The position numbers were made by a program, and so were the translations under genes. From contig JAAZND010000030.1 of assembly GCA_012798485.1 (NCBI GenBank), positions 1-16,771 on the forward strand: DNA of 16,771 bases, read 5' to 3'. Each line of letters begins with the position of its first letter. Within the stretch, counting starts at the first letter, position 1. Below, piece after piece: positions 6,933 through 13,649 of the stretch. The notes beneath the pieces are model-generated. The model made no database searches and was not told the DNA's origin. It was given only the letters and a program-made list of their open reading frames with translations. The stretch is from Candidatus Beckwithbacteria bacterium. Lineage in GTDB: Bacteria; Patescibacteriota; Microgenomatia; UBA1400; UBA1449.

Positions 6933-8204
6933 TTATTTCTTTTTGTCTTTTTCTTCTTTATCTTTAGGGTTAACGCCTTTTAAAATATTCTCAACTGACT
7001 CTTCAAATTCAGTTTTAAACCGATCCTTTCCTTCCTTTTCAGAAATAATCGTCATTTTATTTTCTAAAACAGCTAACTCTCCTTGGATTAATTCTTGAAT
7101 ATGCTTACTTTTGATTTTACTTGTTCGGTTATTAATCATCATTTTCCAGATAAGCAACGCAAAAAGAATTAAGAAGATTAAGATTGAAATAAAATTAAAT
7201 AAAACTAAAGTTTTGTCAGCTTTTGATTTTCCTGGAATTAATAAATCTCTTAGAGACTGGACAGACATCACTTCTCCGGCTTTTTTTACTGGTTCCTGTA
7301 AAAGTTGAGCAAGTGGATAAGGAGTGGCTTTGCTACGCTTTTCTAACTCTTCTGGAGGCGGAGGAATAGTATTATCTTCTTCCACTACAGTTATATCAGA
7401 ATTATTAGAACTAGTGTTGCTGATGGTACTATGAGAAGATCCAGAGGTTGTAAAGTCAACCACATTAACATCATCAAAAAGAGTGGTCGTATTAACGATT
7501 GGTGTTGGCGTGGGCGCTGGCGTGGGCGTTGGTTCAGGGCTAGTCGTAGGAATTGGCGTAGGTGTTGGTGTAGGGGGATAACTTACTTCTGGAGTGGCGC
7601 TAGGAGTTGCAGTGGCGGTTTCCGTAGGTGTAGGAGTGGGTTCTGCAGTAGCTTCATCTTTAGCGACTATAATGGTTGTAAAAGGAACAGAAATATTAGC
7701 AACTACAGGGGTGCCAGCAAAATAGAACTTGCTATATAAATCCATAAATCCAAGACTAATTTGGTTTGGAGAAGAGACATGAATGGCTAAGAATCTGATT
7801 TTGGCAATTAAACCTTCAGGTTCTGTATAACCAGTTTGTCCCATAAAGCCACAAGTAATAATAATTTTGCCATTTTCATAATAAGGAGTAATAGTATATA
7901 AATCTTTACCTGGAGGAACATCACTTGCTGGAGCCCAAAAAGAACATTTAGAATCTATTATACTGGTAGAAAGATAATAAAGATAATATGTAGGAACAGT
8001 GATGACTGCTTGTGCAGCGGAAATATTACTACCATTAGCGTTGAGGTGGAGTTCAAAAACAGCAATATTATTATACATAATTTCACGAGGACCTTCGAAA
8101 TAAAAATTTGGTGGACCGGCAAAAACTTGTTGTTTTTGCTCGTAAAATAGAGTGATTAGAAAAACAAAGAAGATGATTATTTTTTTTAATTTAATCTTGA
8201 TCAT
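6933..8204 (-). CDS. Surface-anchored cohesin with Thr/Pro-rich linker and C-terminal TM segment
   Basis: 423 aa. The signal peptide (1-29, ending VFAG) leads into a cohesin domain at about 34-182: a beta-strand series with an A-x-A-V-I-T-V-P strand, a GLIAKIRFLA strand and a final beta region. It carries a Cys pair at C87 and C118. A Thr/Pro-rich linker (about 187-236, rich in TPTP) and a Ser/Asn/Thr stretch follow. A TM helix (about 333-354) and a basic-acidic cytoplasmic tail with a possible coiled coil complete it. Cohesins bind dockerins; this layout presents one on a long, stiff, probably glycosylated stalk. It sits 9 nt after a second cohesin gene, and a dockerin protein is encoded about 2.2 kb upstream. 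An AGG triplet lies 11 nt before the ATG, the nearest thing to a ribosome site in the window. Confidence 0.85.
   Translation of the reverse strand: MIKIKLKKIIIFFVFLITLFYEQKQQVFAGPPNFYFEGPREIMYNNIAVFELHLNANGSNISAAQAVITVPTYYLYYLSTSIIDSKCSFWAPASDVPPGKDLYTITPYYENGKIIITCGFMGQTGYTEPEGLIAKIRFLAIHVSSPNQISLGFMDLYSKFYFAGTPVVANISVPFTTIIVAKDEATAEPTPTPTETATATPSATPEVSYPPTPTPTPIPTTSPEPTPTPAPTPTPIVNTTTLFDDVNVVDFTTSGSSHSTISNTSSNNSDITVVEEDNTIPPPPEELEKRSKATPYPLAQLLQEPVKKAGEVMSVQSLRDLLIPGKSKADKTLVLFNFISILIFLILFALLIWKMMINNRTSKIKSKHIQELIQGELAVLENKMTIISEKEGKDRFKTEFEESVENILKGVNPKDKEEKDKKK
7498..7640. repeat. Low-complexity repeat encoding the Thr/Pro linker
   Basis: On the + strand, imperfect GGTGTT/GGCGTG/GGAGTG hexamers run through this stretch, encoding Thr-Pro pairs on the - strand. 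Base composition is visibly more G-rich than the surrounding A/T-rich genes. Such tracts change length easily by slippage, so linker length may vary between strains. A + strand open frame here, rich in Arg, Trp and Cys, is a by-product of the repeat. Confidence 0.8.
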
Positions 8205-8213
8205 GGTAGAAGC

Positions 8214-8741
8214 CTAAATTTTATTAAGAATCAAAATAGGATAAGTTATTTCTGCCTCAAAAATATTGGTTCCTTTCCCGTTATTTAACAAAATCATACT
8301 TTTAGGGTCAATTTTAATCTCAGTCTTACCAAGACTTTTTGCGATAAAGGTGATTTGGGCAAAATTATTTTTTCCAGTAAAACCTGGACTGGGCGTGCCG
8401 CAAGAAATACGAATAGTACCTTTTTGGTTATCAAATTTATTCTCTGGATAAAATTGACAAAAGGATTTTGAAGTATCAATGTTGGTTATTTCTAATTTTT
8501 GTGGGTCAAAGTTAAGATAAAATCCGACGGAATTGACAGCCTGGTTTCTGGTATCTACGACAAAATTAAGATTAAGTTTGGAATCAACACCAACTTGATT
8601 ATCTCCCTGAATATAAAAAGTTCCCTTCTTAATTTTTGTGCCTAGAATAAAATCCTGAGGATTTTTTTCTTTTTTTAAAAAGAAAAAGCCAAGCAAAGAA
8701 AACAAAACAATAAGACAGACAAAAATTATTTTTTTATTCAT
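8214..8741 (-). CDS. Membrane-anchored single-cohesin protein
   Basis: 175 aa. One N-terminal TM helix or uncleaved signal (about 4-22) is followed by a single cohesin domain (about 41-173). Cohesin marks are NSVGFYLNFDPQKLEI (70-85), the typical 'a-x-F-x-l-x-F-D-P-x-x-L' strand, and FAQITFIAKSLGKTEIKI (127-144). C95 and C114 occupy the same places as C87 and C118 of the next gene's cohesin, suggesting a shared disulfide. The ATG overlaps the stop of the upstream coiled-coil protein as TAATG, so translation is probably coupled. It lies 9 nt before the large cohesin gene. The likely role is docking partners close to the membrane while the large cohesin does so at a distance. The binding partner is inferred, not shown. 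Confidence 0.85.
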   Translation of the reverse strand: MNKKIIFVCLIVLFSLLGFFFLKKEKNPQDFILGTKIKKGTFYIQGDNQVGVDSKLNLNFVVDTRNQAVNSVGFYLNFDPQKLEITNIDTSKSFCQFYPENKFDNQKGTIRISCGTPSPGFTGKNNFAQITFIAKSLGKTEIKIDPKSMILLNNGKGTNIFEAEITYPILILNKI

Positions 8742-10306
8742 TATTCTAAAAATTTAAAAGAATTTAACATAATATCAATTCTCTTAGCATCATCATCTGA
8801 TAAATTTTTACTATACGTAGCATACCAGATTTCATAAATATAATCTTTATATTTTACTAAATATTTATTACCAGGATATTCGCTATAGTCTTCTAATTCT
8901 AAAAATAAAGCCGGTTGATCTCTAAAAGTAGTTTCTGTCTGTTTATAGTTAAGGCTATTACCTTTTGTTAATTTATAATACTCATCTACTTTAAGATCAG
9001 TTTCCATAATCTGAATCTTGAAAATATAACCGGTTTTTCTTACAAAAGTTAAGCTATTGTCAGTTTGAATTAAATTTACTGAATTATCAGGATAATTAAT
9101 TTCTATCTTCATTGGACCATTAGTAATGGTTTTCCAATTGGTATCTTCAAAAGCTACATCAGCTTGAGATTTGGCGTATTTATCTTCTGAGGTATCAGAA
9201 GCTCCTTGAATTTCTCCGGAATTACTTGCTCCCTTAAGTTCTTTAGTTTCAGAATTAGTAGACTGAGAATTATCCTGAGAGTCATTTATTTTTTTTTTGA
9301 CATCTTCAGTTTGCGTTGGTAATTGTGCGCCTTCAGGCAAATATTGCTGTACTAGGTTGGTATCTACTTCAGTTTTACGATTTAAAACAAGCCATGTTCC
9401 ACCACCTAAAAGAATAATGATGAAAAAAGTTAAACCTAAAATTCTAATTGGTTTAGGAATTTTATTTAAAAAATTCTTTTTATTAAGAATTTGTTGCTGA
9501 GTTTGTCCTGGATCTTGTAAATTAATATTAGTATTTATAGGTTGATTAGGAATGGTATTAAGAGTAGCTGCAACATTTTGATTAATATTATTAAGATAAG
9601 GATTAGTCTGGTTAGGATTTGGAGTAATGACTGGGATTGGTTGAACAGTGGAAATATTATTATTGGTAGTTTCAGCTATAGGATTATTTGTTGTAGTAAC
9701 TGCTTCTGTAATTACCAGGTTTTCATCACTGATAAGCTGATCCATTGAATCACAAATGGTTTTTAGTTCCTTAGAAAGCATAAAAAATTTATTATTTTCT
9801 AGGGCAATCCTAGGATGAGCAATGTTTTCCATATGGCTCATTTTTCTTTCAAAGCTTTGCTTTTCTTTTTCAAATTGAGATCTTAAGTCATCAATTTCCT
9901 GCTGATATTTTCTTTCTTTTTTTAAAGATTCTTTTAATTCTTCTTCTAAAACAATTAATTTTTGCTTTTCTTTGTTATCTGGCCAAATTTGTGGTTCAGC
10001 TTTATGACTATAAAGTGTTTTTGTTGGATAGCTTGGTGCAGGATAAATTTTTTGCAATTTTATTTCTTCTTTGGCTGTAGTTTGTTTTTGTAGTTTAGCT
10101 TCTAATTCTTTTTTTAGTGCCCGAACTTTATTAATTTCATCTTGAAGAGTAGCAAAATCTGTTTTTTGAGAAGGTAATTCGTCGTCGTCATTGTAAGTTG
10201 AAGTTGGACTTGAGGAACTGGATTTATAATTAGAAAGGCGATTCAAAGGGCGATAAAACCCCTGTTTAGCATACGAGGATGATAAGAATTTTTTGGTTCT
10301 CGCCAT
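8741..10306 (-). CDS. Coiled-coil, single-TM protein with extracytoplasmic C-terminal domain
   Basis: 521 aa; no family is recognised. The N-terminal half is highly charged with two predicted coiled coils (about 49-78 and 112-160) and no signal peptide, so it is probably cytoplasmic. An Asn/Thr/Pro-rich stretch (about 203-270) precedes a TM helix (about 287-308, with basic residues KPIR on the inner side). Outside follows a Ser/Thr/Asp-rich spacer and a compact domain (about 388-521) of alternating strands ending NSFKFLE, with some look of a PsbP/Mog1-type fold. This would connect the cell interior to the surface, perhaps organising the cohesins encoded after it, with which it is translationally coupled (TAATG). 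A promoter candidate lies just upstream at 10326-10355. Confidence is high for the layout and low for any function. Confidence 0.8.
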   Translation of the reverse strand: MARTKKFLSSSYAKQGFYRPLNRLSNYKSSSSSPTSTYNDDDELPSQKTDFATLQDEINKVRALKKELEAKLQKQTTAKEEIKLQKIYPAPSYPTKTLYSHKAEPQIWPDNKEKQKLIVLEEELKESLKKERKYQQEIDDLRSQFEKEKQSFERKMSHMENIAHPRIALENNKFFMLSKELKTICDSMDQLISDENLVITEAVTTTNNPIAETTNNNISTVQPIPVITPNPNQTNPYLNNINQNVAATLNTIPNQPINTNINLQDPGQTQQQILNKKNFLNKIPKPIRILGLTFFIIILLGGGTWLVLNRKTEVDTNLVQQYLPEGAQLPTQTEDVKKKINDSQDNSQSTNSETKELKGASNSGEIQGASDTSEDKYAKSQADVAFEDTNWKTITNGPMKIEINYPDNSVNLIQTDNSLTFVRKTGYIFKIQIMETDLKVDEYYKLTKGNSLNYKQTETTFRDQPALFLELEDYSEYPGNKYLVKYKDYIYEIWYATYSKNLSDDDAKRIDIMLNSFKFLE

Positions 10307-10325
10307 GGCAGTTTAATTATCTGCA

Positions 10326-10355
10326 ATAATATATATTATAGAAATAAGTTAGCAA
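10326..10355 (-). promoter_or_regulatory. Candidate promoter of the cohesin operon
   Basis: Reading the - strand: TTGCTA (10350-10355), 18-nt spacer, TATTAT (10326-10331), ending about 20 nt before the ATG at 10306. A second A/T box, TATAAT (10335-10340), overlaps. In so A/T-rich a genome such matches arise often, so this is a candidate only. It would start the coiled-coil/cohesin/cohesin/lipoprotein unit. Confidence 0.4.
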
Positions 10356-10396
10356 TTTTTGAGACAAGATGCAAGAGTTGAAAGGAAGCTGAAAGC

Positions 10397-11623
10397 TTAT
10401 TTTCCCCAGTAGTACATCATGATAGAGAAATCAATCAAATTAACAATCCTATCAGTATTCATATCGGCTAAAGCGTTGTTTGTGCCCCAATAATACATTA
10501 AGATGGAAAAATCGATTAAATTAGTAATATTATCACAATTTAGATCTCCGTGACTGATATCACAACTTGGGTTTCCTGAGGATCCGGTATCGCTAGCTAC
10601 AGTAAAAATAAGAGTGTTGCTAAAAAGGCTTTGGAAAGCGTCCTTTTGTACCAAAGAATAAACTTTATAGTCACCAACAATATATTCATTTGTGTCAGTA
10701 ATAGTATAAGCCCAATTACCATTTATATCACTGGTAGTGTAATAAGTACGAAGTGGAGATTCGGTAAAAAGACTAATATTAGATTCTGGGACGCTTTTAC
10801 CACTGACAACTACATTGTCACCTTGCTCTATTTCATTGTCATTTAATTCAATCGTAGGTGAGAGAATAAGATTGGAAACATTGATATGTTGATAAACTGG
10901 TGTTTCTACCTCTAAATCTACAGATGAAGTCGTTCGACTTACATTGTCAATTCCATATATCCTGAAGCTATGAGTTCCCCCATTTAAACCATTTAAATAT
11001 TTAGCAAAATAGCCATCTTCGTTAGCCGTAACAGTTCCGACAATTGTTCCATTTTCACTAAAAAAGACAAAGGCATAAGGAGAAGTATAACCGGAAATTG
11101 TTAAAGAGGCAGTATCTGGAATAATGGAAGCAGAAACAGTGACCAGAAGGCTTGACTCTGCGGCGGTAGTATTAGCAAAATATTTAATTATTAAGCCATC
11201 TTTATCTTCAGAAACAGTGACATTAACATTGAAATATTGGGAAGATGTGGGGTTAGTAGCTGTGATACCACGAATTGTAACATTTGTTCCTGGCTGGATA
11301 GATATTCCTGTAAGAATGACTTTACCACTATCAGTAGCTACACTGACTGTGCCTAAACTTTCCTCTACTATAAGATTATTAGTTGTGATATCGGTAAAAT
11401 TTGGTAGATTAATGGTTATATAGTCAGTTGATCTAATTGGTTCATAATCGACTGGTAAAGTAAATTTAACTATATGACCTACTTCTTTATAATCTGGAAC
11501 ACTGGTACTGAGAATATCTTGAAATTCTTCTAAGAGCGAATCTGCATAAATATTCTTGATAAAAACAGAGCTTAAGGAAAAAAGGAGTATTAAAATTAAA
11601 ATAATTTGAGCAGTTGTTCTCAT
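10397..11623 (-). CDS. Secreted dockerin protein with Ig-like domains
   Basis: 408 aa from the ATG at 11623; a TTG further upstream is not a credible start because the signal peptide begins at this ATG. The signal peptide (1-27) leads to a beta-rich domain (about 45-155). Two Ig-like beta domains follow (about 167-243, with GYTSPYAFVFFSENG; and about 254-342). The C-terminal dockerin is at 354-408. Both dockerin repeats have complete calcium loops: D360, N362, D364, D371 and D387, N389, D391, D398, each followed by the nearly identical helix FSI(L/M)MYYWG. No catalytic domain is present and no TM anchor, so the protein is probably held on the cell by cohesin binding. The two cohesins encoded downstream are obvious candidates. 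It lies 91 nt before the cohesin operon and may have its own promoter, though none is clear. Confidence 0.85.
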   Translation of the reverse strand: MRTTAQIILILILLFSLSSVFIKNIYADSLLEEFQDILSTSVPDYKEVGHIVKFTLPVDYEPIRSTDYITINLPNFTDITTNNLIVEESLGTVSVATDSGKVILTGISIQPGTNVTIRGITATNPTSSQYFNVNVTVSEDKDGLIIKYFANTTAAESSLLVTVSASIIPDTASLTISGYTSPYAFVFFSENGTIVGTVTANEDGYFAKYLNGLNGGTHSFRIYGIDNVSRTTSSVDLEVETPVYQHINVSNLILSPTIELNDNEIEQGDNVVVSGKSVPESNISLFTESPLRTYYTTSDINGNWAYTITDTNEYIVGDYKVYSLVQKDAFQSLFSNTLIFTVASDTGSSGNPSCDISHGDLNCDNITNLIDFSILMYYWGTNNALADMNTDRIVNLIDFSIMMYYWGK

Positions 11624-11746
11624 ATTTATTTCATACAAGACATAATAATATTGAAGTATGTTAATTGTTTTTAAATCCAATTAATATATATAATCATTCT
11701 ATCAATAGATTTTGTTGAATAAAAGAGAGAGTATAAAAAGAAGCTC

Positions 11747-12691
11747 TTAACTTTGAGAGATAATTTTCATGATTTTAGCTAATTTATCTCTCCCGCTAAT
11801 CAAAGTAATAATTAAAGCAATTATAAAAACAACTGCAATTAAAACTACTACAATTAACCAAATAGGTAAGATGGTAAATTTAACTGCTGAAGTTATAGGT
11901 AAATTTTTTTGTCCATAAGTAGCAATCATTGTAGCGGTGAAAATTCCCAGGACATTAGTTTTATTCCAAATTGTGTCCATTTTGCGAGTGGCTCCTGGTA
12001 AAACATTTCTTCCTTCTAGAGGTATTTCATCTACTTTTTTGCCAAAAATGTTAGTAATCACAATAGTTCCTTCTGGTCTAATATGTGTGTTCCCATTATT
12101 TTTAATTCTGGCTATAAAATCGATAGGTCCTTTTTGAGAAAAAGAAGGAGCTGAAAAAGTTTCCAAAGTTGCATTTTCTTCTACATTACCAGAAATTCTT
12201 AATAACACTAAAGAACCAACTCTATTAGCAACCTTAGCTCCACCTTGTACAGGTTTATCTCCTCCAGTTTGAAAAAGAATAGAGGCATAATGTCCTCCTG
12301 GTTCTGCATTTTTGGGAACATTGATTGTAAAAGCGATAGCTTTTTCTTCTTTTGGTTGTAAAACAACATCTTTGGTAGAAAGTTCTACCCATTTAGCTAA
12401 AGAAAATGAAGTTTGATCCGTGTCTTCTTCCAAAACAACATTACCTTCTTCTCCTGAAGTGGTAAAATCTTCGACTAGTAAAGTATAAGTAAGAGGTTCA
12501 TTAGCTTCATTTCTGACTTTAATTTTTTCGGTGACATTTTCTCCAGGATTAGCAAATAATTCAAATTTAGGAGGGATAACAGTAATAGAGCTACTTTGTT
12601 GAGCTTGAACAGATTCTTGTTTTAGGCTTATAAGTAAAAAGAAGGCAAAGAAGAAACTAATTAATTTTATGAATTTTTTATGAATACTCAT
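11747..12691 (-). CDS. DUF916-like (WxL-associated type) surface protein with C-terminal TM anchor
   Basis: 314 aa from the ATG at 12691. The TTG at 12709 that would extend it overlaps the promoter and is rejected. Signal peptide 1-30, cleavage likely after VQA. Then two beta-sandwich regions: residues about 35-175 with FELFANPGENVTEKIKVRN, PKEEKAIAFTINVP and EPGGHYASILFQT, typical of DUF916; and about 185-272, an Ig-like domain with RIKNNGNTHIRPEG and LPGATRKMDTIW. A TM helix (about 276-298) and a short basic tail end it. In Firmicutes, DUF916 proteins work with WxL proteins at the cell wall; no WxL protein is seen here. It lies between the unknown anchored protein and the dockerin gene, in a group of surface genes. 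A good promoter precedes it almost without a leader. Confidence 0.75.
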   Translation of the reverse strand: MSIHKKFIKLISFFFAFFLLISLKQESVQAQQSSSITVIPPKFELFANPGENVTEKIKVRNEANEPLTYTLLVEDFTTSGEEGNVVLEEDTDQTSFSLAKWVELSTKDVVLQPKEEKAIAFTINVPKNAEPGGHYASILFQTGGDKPVQGGAKVANRVGSLVLLRISGNVEENATLETFSAPSFSQKGPIDFIARIKNNGNTHIRPEGTIVITNIFGKKVDEIPLEGRNVLPGATRKMDTIWNKTNVLGIFTATMIATYGQKNLPITSAVKFTILPIWLIVVVLIAVVFIIALIITLISGRDKLAKIMKIISQS

Positions 12692-12699
12692 ATGATTTG

Positions 12700-12729
12700 A
12701 TATTATCAATTTAATATTAAATTTGTCAA
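12700..12729 (-). promoter_or_regulatory. Promoter with perfect TTGACA, giving a nearly leaderless mRNA
   Basis: Reading the - strand: TTGACA (12724-12729), 18-nt spacer, TAATAT (12700-12705). Transcription would begin near 12693, about 2 nt before the ATG at 12691. The -10 region lies in a small palindrome, TTGATAATATCAA. The perfect -35 and correct spacing make this the best promoter in the window. Confidence 0.55.
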
Positions 12730-12801
12730 TGATTAATATCTTAAAACTTTCAACTTCCTCTAGTTATTTTACTAACAAATATTTTTTTTGTCTATCACCT
12801 C

Positions 12802-13578
12802 TTATTTATTCTCATCCATTTTATAAATAATGTCTTTAGGTTGATTATAGACAACATCAATAGAGTCAATCTGCATTGGATTATCTTGAGAAACACTAGC
12901 CATAGTTAATTGCCAGCTAAGATTACCTTCTGATTCCAAAGCATATGTAGCATCGATGGTATTTTCATAAACCAGAAAGTTATTTTCCTCAGCAGAAGGT
13001 TTATAAGTAGTTAAGATATAATCTATTTCATCTAAATTATCTTCTTCGTGGTCATCAATGTAAGAGACTTTATTATTGGGAAGAAAGTATTCTTCATCCA
13101 CAGTATTATCAATCAAGATATGAGTATTAACAGGGGGATTTTTAAGAAAATCTTCGATTGATTGGTAAGCTTGAGTTTTTTCTAAAAAAGTATATTTATC
13201 ATTAGTCAGTTTTACCCATTTATTCCACTCTAATTTTTCAAACATTGGATGATAAATTAATCTATAGATTTGAGGATGCTCTTTTTGCGTAGCTAATTTG
13301 AGCCATATAGGACCTTTTTCTTGTGGAAGTTTATAAACTATTTTGATTGAAGTTTTTTGTTTAATTGCAGTTGTTTTAGTGCTAAAACCTGCCTGTTGAG
13401 TATAAATGTTTTGCACTTCATTAGTTTGTTCTCCTTGAACTTTTTTATTGTTTTCTTTTTTTTGATCTTTCTGCCATTGTTTAACCCCATAAACTGCTAG
13501 AAATCCAATTAAAGCAACTACAAGAATATTTTTGGCAAAATTTAAATTTAAGATATTTTGTTGAAGAGGGTTTTTCAT
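12802..13578 (-). CDS. Unknown protein with N-terminal membrane anchor
   Basis: 258 aa from the ATG at 13578; a TTG two codons upstream is also possible but less likely. An N-terminal TM helix (about 16-33) is followed by a Lys/Gln/Glu-rich stretch (about 34-56). The remaining 200 residues are acidic and mixed alpha/beta, presumably outside the membrane. They include HPMFEKLEWNKWVKLTNDKY and two Asp/Glu-rich turns (DDHEEDNLDEIDY). No family is recognised. There is no Cys in the mature part. It is the first of the - strand surface genes after ppsA, separated from it by a strong hairpin. A role at the cell surface is inferred from position and anchor only. Confidence 0.7.
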   Translation of the reverse strand: MKNPLQQNILNLNFAKNILVVALIGFLAVYGVKQWQKDQKKENNKKVQGEQTNEVQNIYTQQAGFSTKTTAIKQKTSIKIVYKLPQEKGPIWLKLATQKEHPQIYRLIYHPMFEKLEWNKWVKLTNDKYTFLEKTQAYQSIEDFLKNPPVNTHILIDNTVDEEYFLPNNKVSYIDDHEEDNLDEIDYILTTYKPSAEENNFLVYENTIDATYALESEGNLSWQLTMASVSQDNPMQIDSIDVVYNQPKDIIYKMDENK

Positions 13579-13589
13579 TGTCAAGATAA

Positions 13590-13628
13590 CATAACACCAT
13601 CTTTCAAAAAAGGCAAGATGGTGTTATG
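13590..13628. terminator. Perfect 14-bp hairpin between ppsA and the next gene
   Basis: CATAACACCATCTT (13590-13603) and AAGATGGTGTTATG (13615-13628) form a perfect 14-bp stem around an 11-nt loop. It lies just downstream of the ppsA stop and 12 nt before the next ATG. Neither side is followed directly by a T-run, so it is not a standard intrinsic terminator. It may mark the ppsA mRNA 3' end, protect it from decay, or control the downstream gene. GTGTTATG is repeated directly at 13621-13628 and 13634-13641. Confidence 0.5.
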
Positions 13629-13649
13629 AATAAGTGTTATGTATTTTTT

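Noticed and set aside
7498..7640. Repeat tract as a CRISPR array
   Set aside because: The units are short, imperfect and without spacers, and they encode the Thr/Pro linker.
7431..7739. 102-aa + strand open frame rich in Arg, Trp and Cys
   Set aside because: It is the reverse side of the Thr/Pro linker repeat of the cohesin gene, and its composition reflects that repeat.
11624..11680. N-terminal extension of the dockerin protein from a TTG
   Set aside because: The extension is not signal-like; the signal peptide starts at the ATG at 11623.
12692..12709. N-terminal extension of the DUF916-like protein from a TTG
   Set aside because: The TTG lies within the promoter region; the ATG at 12691 begins a good signal peptide.
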